From the NCBI GenBank assembly GCA_016201275.1, contig JACQDB010000020.1, positions 17,952-81,951 on the forward strand: 64,000 nt of DNA. The letters are read 5' to 3'. The notes below the pieces were generated by a model. The model saw nothing but the letters and a program-made list of their open reading frames with translations, had not been told where the DNA came from and ran no database searches. Shown piece after piece: positions 45,552 through 53,931 of the stretch; positions within the stretch are counted from its first letter, which is position 1; each line of letters opens with the position of its first letter. Position numbers and translations under genes: made by a program. Origin of the DNA: Acidobacteriota bacterium. GTDB taxonomy: Bacteria > Acidobacteriota > Blastocatellia > UBA7656.

Positions 45552-46192
45552 TGTTTCCCCTGATTTTTATTGCCTTCAGCTATTTCAAGCAGTATGGCTT
45601 TCAGATCAATTTTCGTGCGTTTGCGAAGATAATTCCAAGCTTCGTCACCCGCAAAATATTCTCCACCGACTCCGGCGTAGAGTGTTTTCAGGGTCTCCTG
45701 AATCCTACGCGATTGCTCTCGGTTCGGATAGAAAAACATCAGGCGAATCGGTTTGAAGCCGTTTGCTTTGATGGCTTTTATCCGAGTGTGTTCTTTGGTT
45801 ATGTGGTCTCCATCTGTCGTTGCGTCTCGCCATTTAATTTCAACTGCGTCTTTACCAATCAAGCAATCTATTTCAAATTGCTTTGGCTTTTGTCCCAAGG
45901 TGTTTTCAACTTGCGTTCTTCTTGCATCAGGGAATTTTTCTTTGATACACAGCAAAGCTGCATATTCCAAAAACTTCCCTGCATAGTTGTACAGAAATCG
46001 TCCTTTGTTTTGATAGCTATCAATGAGTGCGCCTTCTTCATCGGATATGCCCAAAACTTGATAGATGAGATAGTGCGACAGATCATCTTTTTTCATCTCA
46101 TCAATTCGTAATGCAATCTTTCTCTCAAGTTCATTCGCATACTTATCAGCGAGTCTGCGGATAGATTCTTTGATTGAAATTTCGTTGGTCAT
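45548..46192 (-). CDS. ApaLI-like type II restriction endonuclease
   Basis: The 214-residue product matches my recollection of the ApaLI-like endonuclease family through DDLSHYLIYQVLGISDEEG, YQNKGRFLYNYAGKFLE and DATTDGDHITKEHTRIKAI. The likely PD-(D/E)XK centre is FEIDCLIGKDAVEIKW, with Asp and ExK. If the family holds, the target would be GTGCAC. It starts 13 nt after the SDR-end remnant at 46205 and overlaps the methyltransferase gene by 4 nt. Confidence 0.85.
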   Translation of the reverse strand: MTNEISIKESIRRLADKYANELERKIALRIDEMKKDDLSHYLIYQVLGISDEEGALIDSYQNKGRFLYNYAGKFLEYAALLCIKEKFPDARRTQVENTLGQKPKQFEIDCLIGKDAVEIKWRDATTDGDHITKEHTRIKAIKANGFKPIRLMFFYPNREQSRRIQETLKTLYAGVGGEYFAGDEAWNYLRKRTKIDLKAILLEIAEGNKNQGKQ

Positions 46193-46204
46193 CGCAAACC
46201 GCCT

Positions 46205-46278
46205 TTAAACAATCGTTGTGCCGCCATCAACGACTATCGCTTGACCCGTGATGTAGTTTGAAGCGTCGGCAGTTAAAA
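46205..46278 (-). repeat. Diverged copy of the 3' end of the SDR gene (inner)
   Basis: About 74 bp starting TTAAACAATCG align with the 3' end of the SDR gene at about 90 percent and encode LTADASNYITGQAIVVDGGTTIV-stop in the SDR frame. The remnant directly abuts the 3' end of the DUF5615 gene and precedes the restriction gene. Confidence 0.88.
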
Positions 46279-46280
46279 TT

Positions 46281-46631
46281 TTATAAGCTCGTCCAAGTGC
46301 TTTGAACGGCATCTCTCATCGCGACGGTTAAGCCTTGCCATTCGTGTTCTGAAAATTGCTTTATGGCTTGCATAACTCGTGCATGAATCTTTTGTTCATT
46401 AGGTTGGCGAAGACGAATAATTAAAATCCCGAAGTGCGATTCATCTCGACGATGAATGAAACCTTTGTCCGTAGTGATAACCATTCGTTGCTCGGCTTGC
46501 GCCTTTTGCCACAACAATTCGTCATCCATTCCTTGTTCATCGGTTCCGCGAATATCTAAAACATCGTGTCCGAGAGTCTGCAACTCTGCGACCGTGCGAT
46601 TCGGAATGTTTTCGTCCACAAAGATTTTCAT
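46281..46631 (-). CDS. DUF5615 PIN-like toxin
   Basis: The 116-residue product (MKIFVDENIPNRTVAELQTLGHDV, then ITTDKGFIHRRD and GILIIRLRQP) is a DUF5615/Mut7-C-type PIN-like protein with acidic residues for metal binding. Such proteins are presumed RNases and pair with DUF433 proteins as toxin-antitoxin systems. It starts 3 nt after the DUF433 stop codon. Its end abuts the inner SDR remnant. Confidence 0.88.
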   Translation of the reverse strand: MKIFVDENIPNRTVAELQTLGHDVLDIRGTDEQGMDDELLWQKAQAEQRMVITTDKGFIHRRDESHFGILIIRLRQPNEQKIHARVMQAIKQFSEHEWQGLTVAMRDAVQSTWTSL

Positions 46632-46634
46632 ACC

Positions 46635-46862
46635 TCACGCGACTTCTTCGATAGGAGTAATTTGTTCTTCAGCAAGCGCCGCAGCGTATTCCAAACAAGC
46701 TGAAATATCTTCACGTTCTATCGAAGGGTATGCTCTGAGCAACTCGTCTATCGTGTCGCCGTTCGCCATCATGCCAATGATTTGATAAACCGGGATGCGA
46801 GTCCCTTTGATGCAAGCTTGCCCGTGATAAATTTTGGGGTTGATGGAAATTCTGTCGTGCAT
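46635..46862 (-). CDS. DUF433 antitoxin
   Basis: The 75-residue product (RISINPKIYHGQACIKGTRIPVYQIIGMM, then DELLRAYPSIEREDISACLEYA) is a DUF433 protein with a helix-turn-helix-like core, the usual antitoxin partner of DUF5615. It leads the two-gene unit, which lies 54 nt after the SDR stop on the same strand. Confidence 0.9.
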   Translation of the reverse strand: MHDRISINPKIYHGQACIKGTRIPVYQIIGMMANGDTIDELLRAYPSIEREDISACLEYAAALAEEQITPIEEVA

Positions 46863-46916
46863 AATTCAGCCTCCTTTTCATCGTTCGCCTGAGCCATTAT
46901 CGCCAGTGTTTCTCCA

Positions 46917-47693
46917 TTAAACAATCGTCGTGCCGCCGTCAACGACTATCGCTTGCCCGGTGATGTAGTTTGAAGCGTCTGCCGCTAAGAACACCGCTAC
47001 GCCTTTCAACTCGCCGGGGTTGCCTATGCGTCCCATCGGCGAAGACGACCTGATTGACGCGCCCGCCCCTTCAATTATTTTGTCCGCCATTCTTGAGGAA
47101 AAGAAGCCCGGACAAATGGCGTTGACGCGAATATTGTGGTGCGCCCATTCTGCCGCTAAGGCTCGGGTCAACGACAGCAAGCCGCCTTTGGCAGCGTTGT
47201 ATGCCGAGGTCTGTTGGATGTCCGGCATGGCGGCGATCAACCCGGCAATCGAAGCGACGTTAATAATGCGCCCGTATTGCTGTTTGATCATCTCGCGGCC
47301 TGCGGCCTGGGAAAATAAAAAGGCTCCGGTCAAATCAATATCCAGAACCATCTTCCATTTTTCGAGGGCTAAATTTTCTGCCGCTTCGCCCCACGCAACC
47401 CCTGCGTTGTTGACTAAAATATCCACCTTGCCAAAAGCGTCAAGGGTTTGGTTGACGGCGTTTTGTACGTGGTCGGGATTGGCGACATCGCACAACACGC
47501 TTGCACAGGGAATGCCACGCGCTTTGAATTCTTCAACCGTAGGCGTCAACCATTGTTCGCGGCGTGCCACCAGCATCAACGAGGCTCCCGCTTCGCCCAA
47601 GCCTTCGGCCATCTCCTGTCCCAAGCCACGCGAGCCGCCGGTTACCAACGCGACTTTGCCGCTTAAATCAAAAAGTTGTTTGATGTCTGCCAT
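46917..47693 (-). CDS. SDR family NAD(P)-dependent oxidoreductase
   Basis: The 258-residue product is a classical short-chain dehydrogenase: cofactor motif TGGSRGLGQ, NNAG, and the catalytic SAYNAAKGG (Tyr and Lys) after VASIAGL. The end YITGQAIVVDGGTTIV is canonical. Gluconate 5-dehydrogenase or 3-oxoacyl-ACP reductase-type activity is possible. Its 3' end is the sequence found again at 46205 and 44226, so this gene is the apparent integration site of the neighbouring defence genes. Confidence 0.92.
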   Translation of the reverse strand: MADIKQLFDLSGKVALVTGGSRGLGQEMAEGLGEAGASLMLVARREQWLTPTVEEFKARGIPCASVLCDVANPDHVQNAVNQTLDAFGKVDILVNNAGVAWGEAAENLALEKWKMVLDIDLTGAFLFSQAAGREMIKQQYGRIINVASIAGLIAAMPDIQQTSAYNAAKGGLLSLTRALAAEWAHHNIRVNAICPGFFSSRMADKIIEGAGASIRSSSPMGRIGNPGELKGVAVFLAADASNYITGQAIVVDGGTTIV

Positions 47694-47804
47694 GTGTTTT
47701 CCCTTTGTCGTTGAATTTGTGCTGCGAAATTGCCGTGTAAATTTACAGGAAAGAAATTCTTTGCGCTATGTTTCGAGGCGATATTTTGTCAGCCATAATA
47801 ATGT

Positions 47805-47905
47805 ACAGCAGACTGTCTTGTCTGCTGTAGTCTTGGTTTACAAGCCTTCTGGTGTTCCGCAAAAACTCGGTTGCCCAGAACAGCCGCAGGTTAGACAACC
47901 TGCGG
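47805..47905. repeat. Two REP-like palindromes in the SDR-ilv intergenic region
   Basis: ACAGCAGAC / GTCTGCTGT (47805-47828) and CCGCAGGTT / AACCTGCGG (47884-47905) are perfect 9-bp inverted repeats bounded by GTAC. The rest of the 428-nt divergent intergenic region to 48121 should hold the ilv promoter, but I see no convincing boxes. Confidence 0.55.
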
Positions 47906-48121
47906 TACATCAATGCCCCAGTCCTACCGAAAGAACGGTTTCACAATTTCATTTACCATCTCATAAAAATTACTTAATTGACCGCTCCCGTTTCTTATGT
48001 TACCAATTCATACGACACTGGTGTGAGTAAACTGGCTATGCAGAATTTTCCATTCATGACTTCGCCTAGACAACAACCCGACAACGGGGCTGCGCGTCGC
48101 CGTGTATCCAACCAGAGTGCT

Positions 48122-48175
48122 ATGCAGATCGCAGGGATTATTATCGTTATTATCAGCATTATGATTATCACCTGA
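48122..48175 (+). CDS. Isoleucine-rich leader peptide of the ilv operon
   Basis: ATG CAG ATC to TGA encodes 17 residues, MQIAGIIIVIISIMIIT, with nine Ile and one Val. Its stop codon overlaps the first strand of the antiterminator. The pattern is that of ilv leader peptides in enterobacteria. An in-frame ATG at 48057 or 47978 would give a longer leader; the ribosome site at 48122 is weak. Confidence 0.8.
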   Translation: MQIAGIIIVIISIMIIT

Positions 48176-48254
48176 CGGCCTGCGAGCTTGCTATCATAAG
48201 AGACTACGCACAAGGCCGTCACCAATCAAAAAGGGTGACGGCCTTATCGCTTTT
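48173..48254 (+). promoter_or_regulatory. Transcription attenuator of the ilv operon
   Basis: The terminator stem pairs AAGGCCGTCACC (48212-48223) with GGTGACGGCCTT (48234-48245), 12 bp, followed by a short T-run. The upstream TGACGGCC (48173-48180) can pair instead with 48214-48221, forming the antiterminator. A ribosome that stalls on Ile codons would leave this strand free; one that reaches the stop would cover it and let the terminator form. Confidence 0.82.
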
Positions 48255-48268
48255 CCGGGAGAAAAAAT

Positions 48269-50044
48269 TTGACGACCACGAGAAAACACTATCCGCTGGC
48301 ACTGGCCGCTACCGCTGTACTCGAAGACCCTTTGCCCACCGCACCCCCGCAGATGATGCGCGGTGCCAAGATTCTCTGCGAAGCTTTATTGCAGGAAGGC
48401 GTTGATACTATCTTCGGCTACCCCGGCGGCGCGGTGCTGCACATTTACGATGAATTGTACAACTACCGCGACCAACTGCATCACGTATTGGTGCGGCACG
48501 AACAAGGTGCGGTTCACATGGCGGAAGGCTATGCCAAAGCCACCGGCAGAGTCGGCGTCGCTTTAGTCACCTCCGGCCCCGGCGCGACCAACGCCATCAC
48601 CGGCATCGCCGATGCCGCGCTCGATTCCGTGCCGCTCGTTGTCATCTCCGGCAATGTGCCTAGCAAGCTGATCGGCACAGACGCTTTTCAAGAAGTGGAT
48701 ACCGTCGGCCTTACCCGCCAATGCACCAAGTATAATTATCTGGTCAGAGACGTGAACGACCTCGCGGAAGTCGTCAAAGAAGCCTTTCACATCGCCAGCA
48801 GCGGTCGCCCCGGCCCGGTTTTAATAGATATTCCCAAAGATGTATCGGGCGAACTTGCGCCCTTCGTTTATCCGTCGCACTTGAACCTGCGCGCTTATCA
48901 ATCGCAAACCTTCGGCGATCCGTTTGCGGTGCGGCAGGCCGTAGAGATGATGTGCAATGCGCGTCAACCGATTCTGTATGTCGGCGGCGGCGTCGTGCAT
49001 TCGGCAGGCGCTGCGGAATTGCTCGCACTCGCCGAAAGACTTGCGCTGCCGGTGACGCCGACCTTGATGGGCTTGGGATGTTTTCCCTCCGGCCATCCGC
49101 TCAGTTTGGGGATGCTGGGAATGCACGGCACCTATTGGGCGAATATGGCGATCTCGTATGCCGATGTCATCGTCGCCATCGGCGTGCGTTTCGATGACCG
49201 CGTGACCGGCGCGTTGAATAAATTCGCGCCACACGCCGAGATCATACACGTTGACATAGACCCCTGTTCGATCAATAAAAATCGCGTCGTGCAGGTCGGC
49301 ATCGAAGGCGACGCCAAAAGCGTCATGGCGCAAATGCTCGAACTGCTGCCCGCCGAAGCCTGCGCGTCAAGCCCCGCACGGCTCGCCGCCTGGTGGCAAC
49401 AGATTGACGAATGGAAAGCTTACTCGCCGCTTACGTATCAAAATTCCGACAGCGAAATCAAGCCGCAATACCTGGTCGAACAGCTTTATCAATTGACGCA
49501 CGGCGATGCCATCATCGCTTCCGACGTAGGCCAACATCAGATGTGGGTAGCGCAATACTATCCTTTCAACGGCACGCGTCAATGGTTGACTTCGGGCGGA
49601 CTCGGCACTATGGGCTTTGGCGTACCGGCGGCCTTGGGCGCGCAAATCGCCTTCCCCGAACGCCAGGTCGTAGCTTTTGTCGGCGACGGTGGTTTTCAAA
49701 TGACGGCGCAGGAACTTTCCACCGCCGTGCAATATCAGACCAACCTGAAAGTAATCATCATGAACAACGGCTTTTTAGGCATGGTGCGACAATGGCAGGA
49801 AATTTTTTATGACAAGACCTATTCGCACGTTGAGATGTTGAGCCAACCCGATTTCGTCAAACTCGCCGAAGCCTACGGCGCGACCGGCCTGCGCGTCGCC
49901 GATCCGGCGCAGTTGCGTAGCGTCTTGGCGCAAGGCTTGAACACGCCGGGAGTCGTCGTCATAGATGTCGTGGTCAGCGAAGAAGAGAACGTCTTTCCGA
50001 TGGTTCCCACCGGCGCTGGCCTGACAGAGATGAAATTGAGTTAA
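48269..50044 (+). CDS. ilvB: Acetolactate synthase, large subunit
   Basis: The 591-residue product has the ThDP enzyme blocks: EGVDTIFGYPGGAVLHIYDEL, GAVHMAEGYAKATG with the catalytic Glu, QEVDTVGLTRQCTKYNYLV, and GDGGFQMTAQEL with NNGFLGMVRQWQ for ThDP/Mg binding. It condenses pyruvate (or 2-oxobutyrate) in valine and isoleucine synthesis. The start is TTG 48269, with GGGAG 7 nt upstream and just after the attenuator. No small subunit gene (ilvN) lies in the operon, so it may be elsewhere. Confidence 0.95.
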   Translation: MTTTRKHYPLALAATAVLEDPLPTAPPQMMRGAKILCEALLQEGVDTIFGYPGGAVLHIYDELYNYRDQLHHVLVRHEQGAVHMAEGYAKATGRVGVALVTSGPGATNAITGIADAALDSVPLVVISGNVPSKLIGTDAFQEVDTVGLTRQCTKYNYLVRDVNDLAEVVKEAFHIASSGRPGPVLIDIPKDVSGELAPFVYPSHLNLRAYQSQTFGDPFAVRQAVEMMCNARQPILYVGGGVVHSAGAAELLALAERLALPVTPTLMGLGCFPSGHPLSLGMLGMHGTYWANMAISYADVIVAIGVRFDDRVTGALNKFAPHAEIIHVDIDPCSINKNRVVQVGIEGDAKSVMAQMLELLPAEACASSPARLAAWWQQIDEWKAYSPLTYQNSDSEIKPQYLVEQLYQLTHGDAIIASDVGQHQMWVAQYYPFNGTRQWLTSGGLGTMGFGVPAALGAQIAFPERQVVAFVGDGGFQMTAQELSTAVQYQTNLKVIIMNNGFLGMVRQWQEIFYDKTYSHVEMLSQPDFVKLAEAYGATGLRVADPAQLRSVLAQGLNTPGVVVIDVVVSEEENVFPMVPTGAGLTEMKLS

Positions 50045-50074
50045 AGAAAAAAATCATGAAACGGAGAATCAATA

Positions 50075-51031
50075 ATGGGATTTGAGCAGACCAAATGGGT
50101 TTGGCACAACGGTCAGATGGTCGCCTGGGATGAAGCGACGCTGCACGTTTCGGCGCACGCGCTGCATTACGGAACCGGCATCTTTGAAGGCATACGCTGT
50201 TATGAAACGGCGTCGGGTCCGGCGGTCTTTCGCCTGGACGCCCATCTGGATCGCCTGTTGGCGTCGGCGGCGGTTTATGAATTGGAGTTGGGCTATAGCC
50301 GCGAAGAATTGACTGAAGTAGTTGGCCAGGTCATCGAACGCAACGGCTTCGCCAGTTGTTACGTGCGCCCGATCTGTTATTTCGGCAGCCACAGTTTAGG
50401 GCTGCACGCCAAAGCTTGCCCAGTGGAAGTCGCCGTGCTGGCGTGGCCGTGGGCCCCGCTGTTGGGCGCGCAGGGACAGCAACAAGGCGTCCGCATCACG
50501 GTGTCGCCGTGGGTGAAATTTCATTCGCGCATGATGCCTACGACCTCGAAAGCCTGCGGTCAATATCTCAACTCCATACTGGCGGTGCGCGATGCCTACA
50601 AACGCGGCTTTGATGAAGCGTTGTTACTAGACAGTGATGGCAACATCGCCGAAGGGCCGGGCGAAAATCTCTTCCTGCTCAAAGACGGCAAACTGTTCAC
50701 CAATGACGAAAGCTCTTCGATTCTGCTCGGCATCACCAGAGATGCCGTCATGCAGCTTGCCGCCGATTGCGGCTACACGGTTGCGGTTCGCAAATTGCGC
50801 CTGGAAGATTTGCTCACTGCCGATGAAGCCTTCTTCACCGGCACCGCCGCCGAGATTACGCCGATACGCGAAGTGGACGGAACCCCGCTCAGTCAAGGAC
50901 GCTGTGGCGCAGTCACCCGAAAACTTCAAGAGCATTTTAACGCCGTCGTGCATGGCAAAAATCCGCGCTATCATCACTGGCTGCATTTTGTCAGCGCGCC
51001 GGTAGAGAAATTGGCAAACGCCGCAGATTAA
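50075..51031 (+). CDS. ilvE: Branched-chain amino acid aminotransferase
   Basis: The 318-residue product is a fold-type IV aminotransferase. [30 protein letters not shown] with the PLP Lys, [15 protein letters not shown] and [17 protein letters not shown] are the class motifs. It interconverts Ile, Leu and Val with their keto acids. GGAGAATCAATA precedes the ATG. It follows ilvB after 30 nt. Confidence 0.94.
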   Translation: MGFEQTKWVWHNGQMVAWDEATLHVSAHALHYGTGIFEGIRCYETASGPAVFRLDAHLDRLLASAAVYELELGYSREELTEVVGQVIERNGFASCYVRPICYFGSHSLGLHAKACPVEVAVLAWPWAPLLGAQGQQQGVRITVSPWVKFHSRMMPTTSKACGQYLNSILAVRDAYKRGFDEALLLDSDGNIAEGPGENLFLLKDGKLFTNDESSSILLGITRDAVMQLAADCGYTVAVRKLRLEDLLTADEAFFTGTAAEITPIREVDGTPLSQGRCGAVTRKLQEHFNAVVHGKNPRYHHWLHFVSAPVEKLANAAD

Positions 51032-51144
51032 CACGGTTTTCACTATTGTCTGGGCAACCCTGCGGTGGTCGCCCCTACAGGTGGTTTGAAAAGCTCGGCT
51101 TCGTAGATTCGTTTTCATTTCGTTTTTTCAGAAGGATTCGCGAT

Positions 51145-52119
51145 ATGGAGTTCATGCAATTGGAAATGTTCGTCACCGTGGTGGAAGAATCAAGTGTCGG
51201 GCGCGCCGCAGCGCGTGTGCATCGCACTCAACCGGCGGTCAGCATCGCCATGAAGAAACTCGAAGACGAAATCGGCACGCCGCTCTTCGATAAATCGAAC
51301 CGCCAAGACATCAAACTCACACAGGCTGGCGAGATGCTTTTTGAGTACGCCTTGCGCCTGCTGCAACTGCGTAGCGAAGCCTTCACCGCCGTAGATGATT
51401 TGAATAATTTACGCCTGGGCAAACTACGGGTCGGCGCGAACGAAAGCGTCAGCCTTTATTTATTGCCCACCATCACCTCCTGTTTTCAGAAAAATTTTCC
51501 CAACGTAAAGATCGAAGTGAAGTGCAACAACTCCGACCATCTGTTGCACGATCTGCAAGAGCGCAAACTCGACATCGCCTTGCTGTCGCATCTGCCCGAA
51601 GACAATGAATACGACGCCACCCCGATCATGCACGACGAGTTGGTGTTGATTACCAGCCCGGCGCATTCTTTGACTCAACGTCAAAGCGTCAGCATCAAAG
51701 ACCTCGGTTATGAATCCTTCATCGCCGAAGATGTCGGCTCGCCGTGGCGGAAAAAATTTGTCGAAGCTTTCAAGAAGCGCCAGACGCCGCTCAACATCAT
51801 CGTGGATAACGCGCCCATCGAAACCATCAAGAAGATGGTCGAGATGAATCTAGGCGTCGGCTTTGTGCCTTTGATGTGCGTTCGCGAAGAGGTCGAACGC
51901 GGCAAACTCGCCATCGTGGCGGTGAAAGATTTTCATCAGGAGCGCACCCTGTGGGCGGTGCAACGCAAACGTGCGCTGCATTCGTTCGCCGCCAAAACTT
52001 TCATGCGGGTGGTGACCTCTTTAACCGACGAGTTGCCAAACCAAGCGCTGGCCACGACGTCGAATCTCTTATCATTACCTCGCAATTCAACCAGCAAAAA
52101 GGAAAAACTTCGCACATGA
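51145..52119 (+). CDS. LysR family transcriptional regulator
   Basis: From ATG 51145 (AAGGA about 9 nt upstream) the product is 324 residues. The N-terminal winged helix-turn-helix (MQLEMFVTVVEESSVGRAAARVHRTQPAVSIAMKKLEDEIGTPLFDK) is LysR type, followed by a substrate-binding-like effector domain. Lying between ilvE and ilvA, it probably senses a branched-chain pathway intermediate, as IlvY does. Its stop overlaps the ilvA start (ATGA). A dispersed palindrome motif lies at 51052-51076 in the 113-nt gap before it. Confidence 0.92.
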   Translation: MEFMQLEMFVTVVEESSVGRAAARVHRTQPAVSIAMKKLEDEIGTPLFDKSNRQDIKLTQAGEMLFEYALRLLQLRSEAFTAVDDLNNLRLGKLRVGANESVSLYLLPTITSCFQKNFPNVKIEVKCNNSDHLLHDLQERKLDIALLSHLPEDNEYDATPIMHDELVLITSPAHSLTQRQSVSIKDLGYESFIAEDVGSPWRKKFVEAFKKRQTPLNIIVDNAPIETIKKMVEMNLGVGFVPLMCVREEVERGKLAIVAVKDFHQERTLWAVQRKRALHSFAAKTFMRVVTSLTDELPNQALATTSNLLSLPRNSTSKKEKLRT

Positions 52120-53144
52120 TGCAGCCGACTTCCGTTAACTCCTTGACCGCTTGTCCGTCGTTGACGCTTGCCGATGTAGAGCAGGCGGCGCAGCGCATCA
52201 AACCTTACGTGCGCCGCACCCCGCTGTCGCGCAATCACACTTTGAGCGAGCAATTGCACACCAATCTCTATTGCAAGTTTGAACTCTTTCAAAAGACCGG
52301 CGCGTTCAAATTGCGCGGCGCGTTCAACAAAGCTTTGACCTTGACCAACCGCGACCAACTGAAGGGCGTCGTCGCTGTCAGCGGCGGCAATCACGCTCAA
52401 GCGGTTGCTTATGCGGCCAAGTCGCTGGGTTTGCAATCCACCATATTGATGCCGGAATTCACGCCGCAACATTATCTCGAAGCGACCACCAATTATGGCG
52501 CGCAGGTGGTGTTGACCGATGATTTATCCAAAGCCTTTCAAGCGATTCCGCAATACGAAGCCGAGGGCTGGGTCTATATACATCCCTACGATGATCCGCA
52601 AGTCATCGCCGGACAAGGCACCATCGGTCTGGAAATATTAGAAGACCTGCCCCAAGTCACAGACATTATTTTAAGCGTCGGTGGCGGCGGTCTTGCCGGC
52701 GGCGTCGGCACGGCGGTCAAAGCCTTAAAGCCCTCCGTCCGCATCTGGGGCGTAGAGACCTTGGGCGCGCACAGCATGGCGTCAGCCTTAGCGGCCAATC
52801 GCGTCGTCGAGTTGCCGCGCATCACTTCGATAGCCAAAACCCTCGGCGCGCAGGCGGTGACCGAGCGCACCTTGGCTTTAGCGAAACAATATCTCGAAGG
52901 GGTAACGGTAGTTGATGATGAAGAAGCGGTGCGAGCCTTGCGGTTTTTATTAGAGCGCGTCAAGGTGTTGACCGAACCGGCGGCTTCCTGCACCTTGGCG
53001 GCAGCCGAACGCCTGCGCGACAACTTTTCCCCAGACAGCCATGTGGTGTTGATTTTATGCGGCGGCAACTTCGCTCTGGATGCGCTGCTACAATATCAAT
53101 TCAGCGTCGCCCATTCGCCGACCAGCGCCTTGCAGGTCGCTTGA
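52116..53144 (+). CDS. ilvA: Threonine/serine ammonia-lyase
   Basis: The 342-residue product is a fold-type II PLP enzyme with the Lys in FQKTGAFKLRGAFNKA, SGGNHAQAVAYAA and the Gly-rich SVGGGGLAGGVG phosphate loop. It lacks the C-terminal ACT-like regulatory domain, so allosteric control by isoleucine is not expected, and the attenuator may supply that control. It could feed 2-oxobutyrate to isoleucine. The start at ATG 52116 overlaps the lysR stop. Confidence 0.92.
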   Translation: MMQPTSVNSLTACPSLTLADVEQAAQRIKPYVRRTPLSRNHTLSEQLHTNLYCKFELFQKTGAFKLRGAFNKALTLTNRDQLKGVVAVSGGNHAQAVAYAAKSLGLQSTILMPEFTPQHYLEATTNYGAQVVLTDDLSKAFQAIPQYEAEGWVYIHPYDDPQVIAGQGTIGLEILEDLPQVTDIILSVGGGGLAGGVGTAVKALKPSVRIWGVETLGAHSMASALAANRVVELPRITSIAKTLGAQAVTERTLALAKQYLEGVTVVDDEEAVRALRFLLERVKVLTEPAASCTLAAAERLRDNFSPDSHVVLILCGGNFALDALLQYQFSVAHSPTSALQVA

Positions 53145-53148
53145 ATCC

Positions 53149-53330
53149 CTCCAACGGAGAGCCGAGGCAGTTAGGCAATTCATCTGAATCCCTCCAACGG
53201 AGAGCCGAGGCAGTTAGGCAATTCATCTGAATCCCTCCAACGGAGAGCCGAGGCAGTTAGGCAATTCGTCTAAATCCCCCCAACGGTAGTTGGGGGATGC
53301 TTAAAGTCCAGCCTACACACCCAGCCAGCA
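53149..53330. repeat. Dispersed repeat: three 43-bp units plus a palindrome
   Basis: Three units beginning CCAACGGAGAGCCGAGG at 53151, 53194 and 53237 are spaced exactly 43 bp and lead to the palindrome CCCCCAACGGTAGTTGGGGG, then ATGCTTAAAGTCC and CTACACACCCAG. The same block is at 29382-29530. A longer hairpin element follows. Confidence 0.88.
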
Positions 53331-53341
53331 AAGTTTTTTGC

Positions 53342-53438
53342 AATCCCCCCGATGGAAATCGGGGGATGGTTAAAGTCCAGCCTTGAGCCTCGGGCAAGGT
53401 TGGACTTTAACCTTCCCCCGATTTCCATCGGGGGGATT
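53342..53438. repeat. 44-bp near-perfect inverted repeat
   Basis: Arms of 44 nt (53342-53385 and 53395-53438) match at 42 positions around a 9-nt loop and contain the palindromic CCCCCGATGGAAATCGGGGG. A third related hairpin (CCCCCGATTGCCATAGGGGG) ends near 53510. Sequence from 53541 to 53931 holds no gene I can support. Confidence 0.88.
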
Positions 53439-53931
53439 CGTTTCTCGTTGGCAGCGTTGTCGTAGGTTGGACTTTAACCTTCCCCCGATTGCCATAGGGG
53501 GAATTAGCAAGGTTGGTTCGCCTCTGCAAGAAGGTACTCAGTCGAGCAGGAACTTCATGCTCTAGCTCTTTCTCTGACCGCGATTCTCCACAGTAAAATC
53601 CGCTTGATTTCTTCACCCATTTGACTACAATTGAAACCGGCTAATCTAACACTTGTTCTCCACCTTTTATATCTCTCATACGACTCATAGGCTTAATCCA
53701 ATTTTCTCGCTCGTTGTTTGTTAAGATGCTCAGGTGATTTTGTCTCGTTCCCAATAACGGGCATTTCTATTCCATTGAAAATCACCATGCGCCTTATTCG
53801 AACTGCTGAGAAGAGGTGAATTCCCCGGCACAAGCTAACTCCAAGCACACCGAATCCGTTTTGGGAAAATGCTTTTCGCCTTGTCCAAGCCTTCGGGTTT
53901 TCAATCCGGTTAGCCGTAGAGGAGTCTTTCC

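Noticed and set aside
53149..53300. CRISPR array (43-bp repeated units)
   Set aside because: The whole 43-bp unit is repeated with no variable spacer, and the same block occurs as a dispersed repeat at 29382; no cas genes are nearby.
53820..53931. Possible cyclic-di-GMP riboswitch before the ten-PAS kinase gene
   Set aside because: Some bases recall the GEMM motif, but the paired stems and conserved core could not be laid out.
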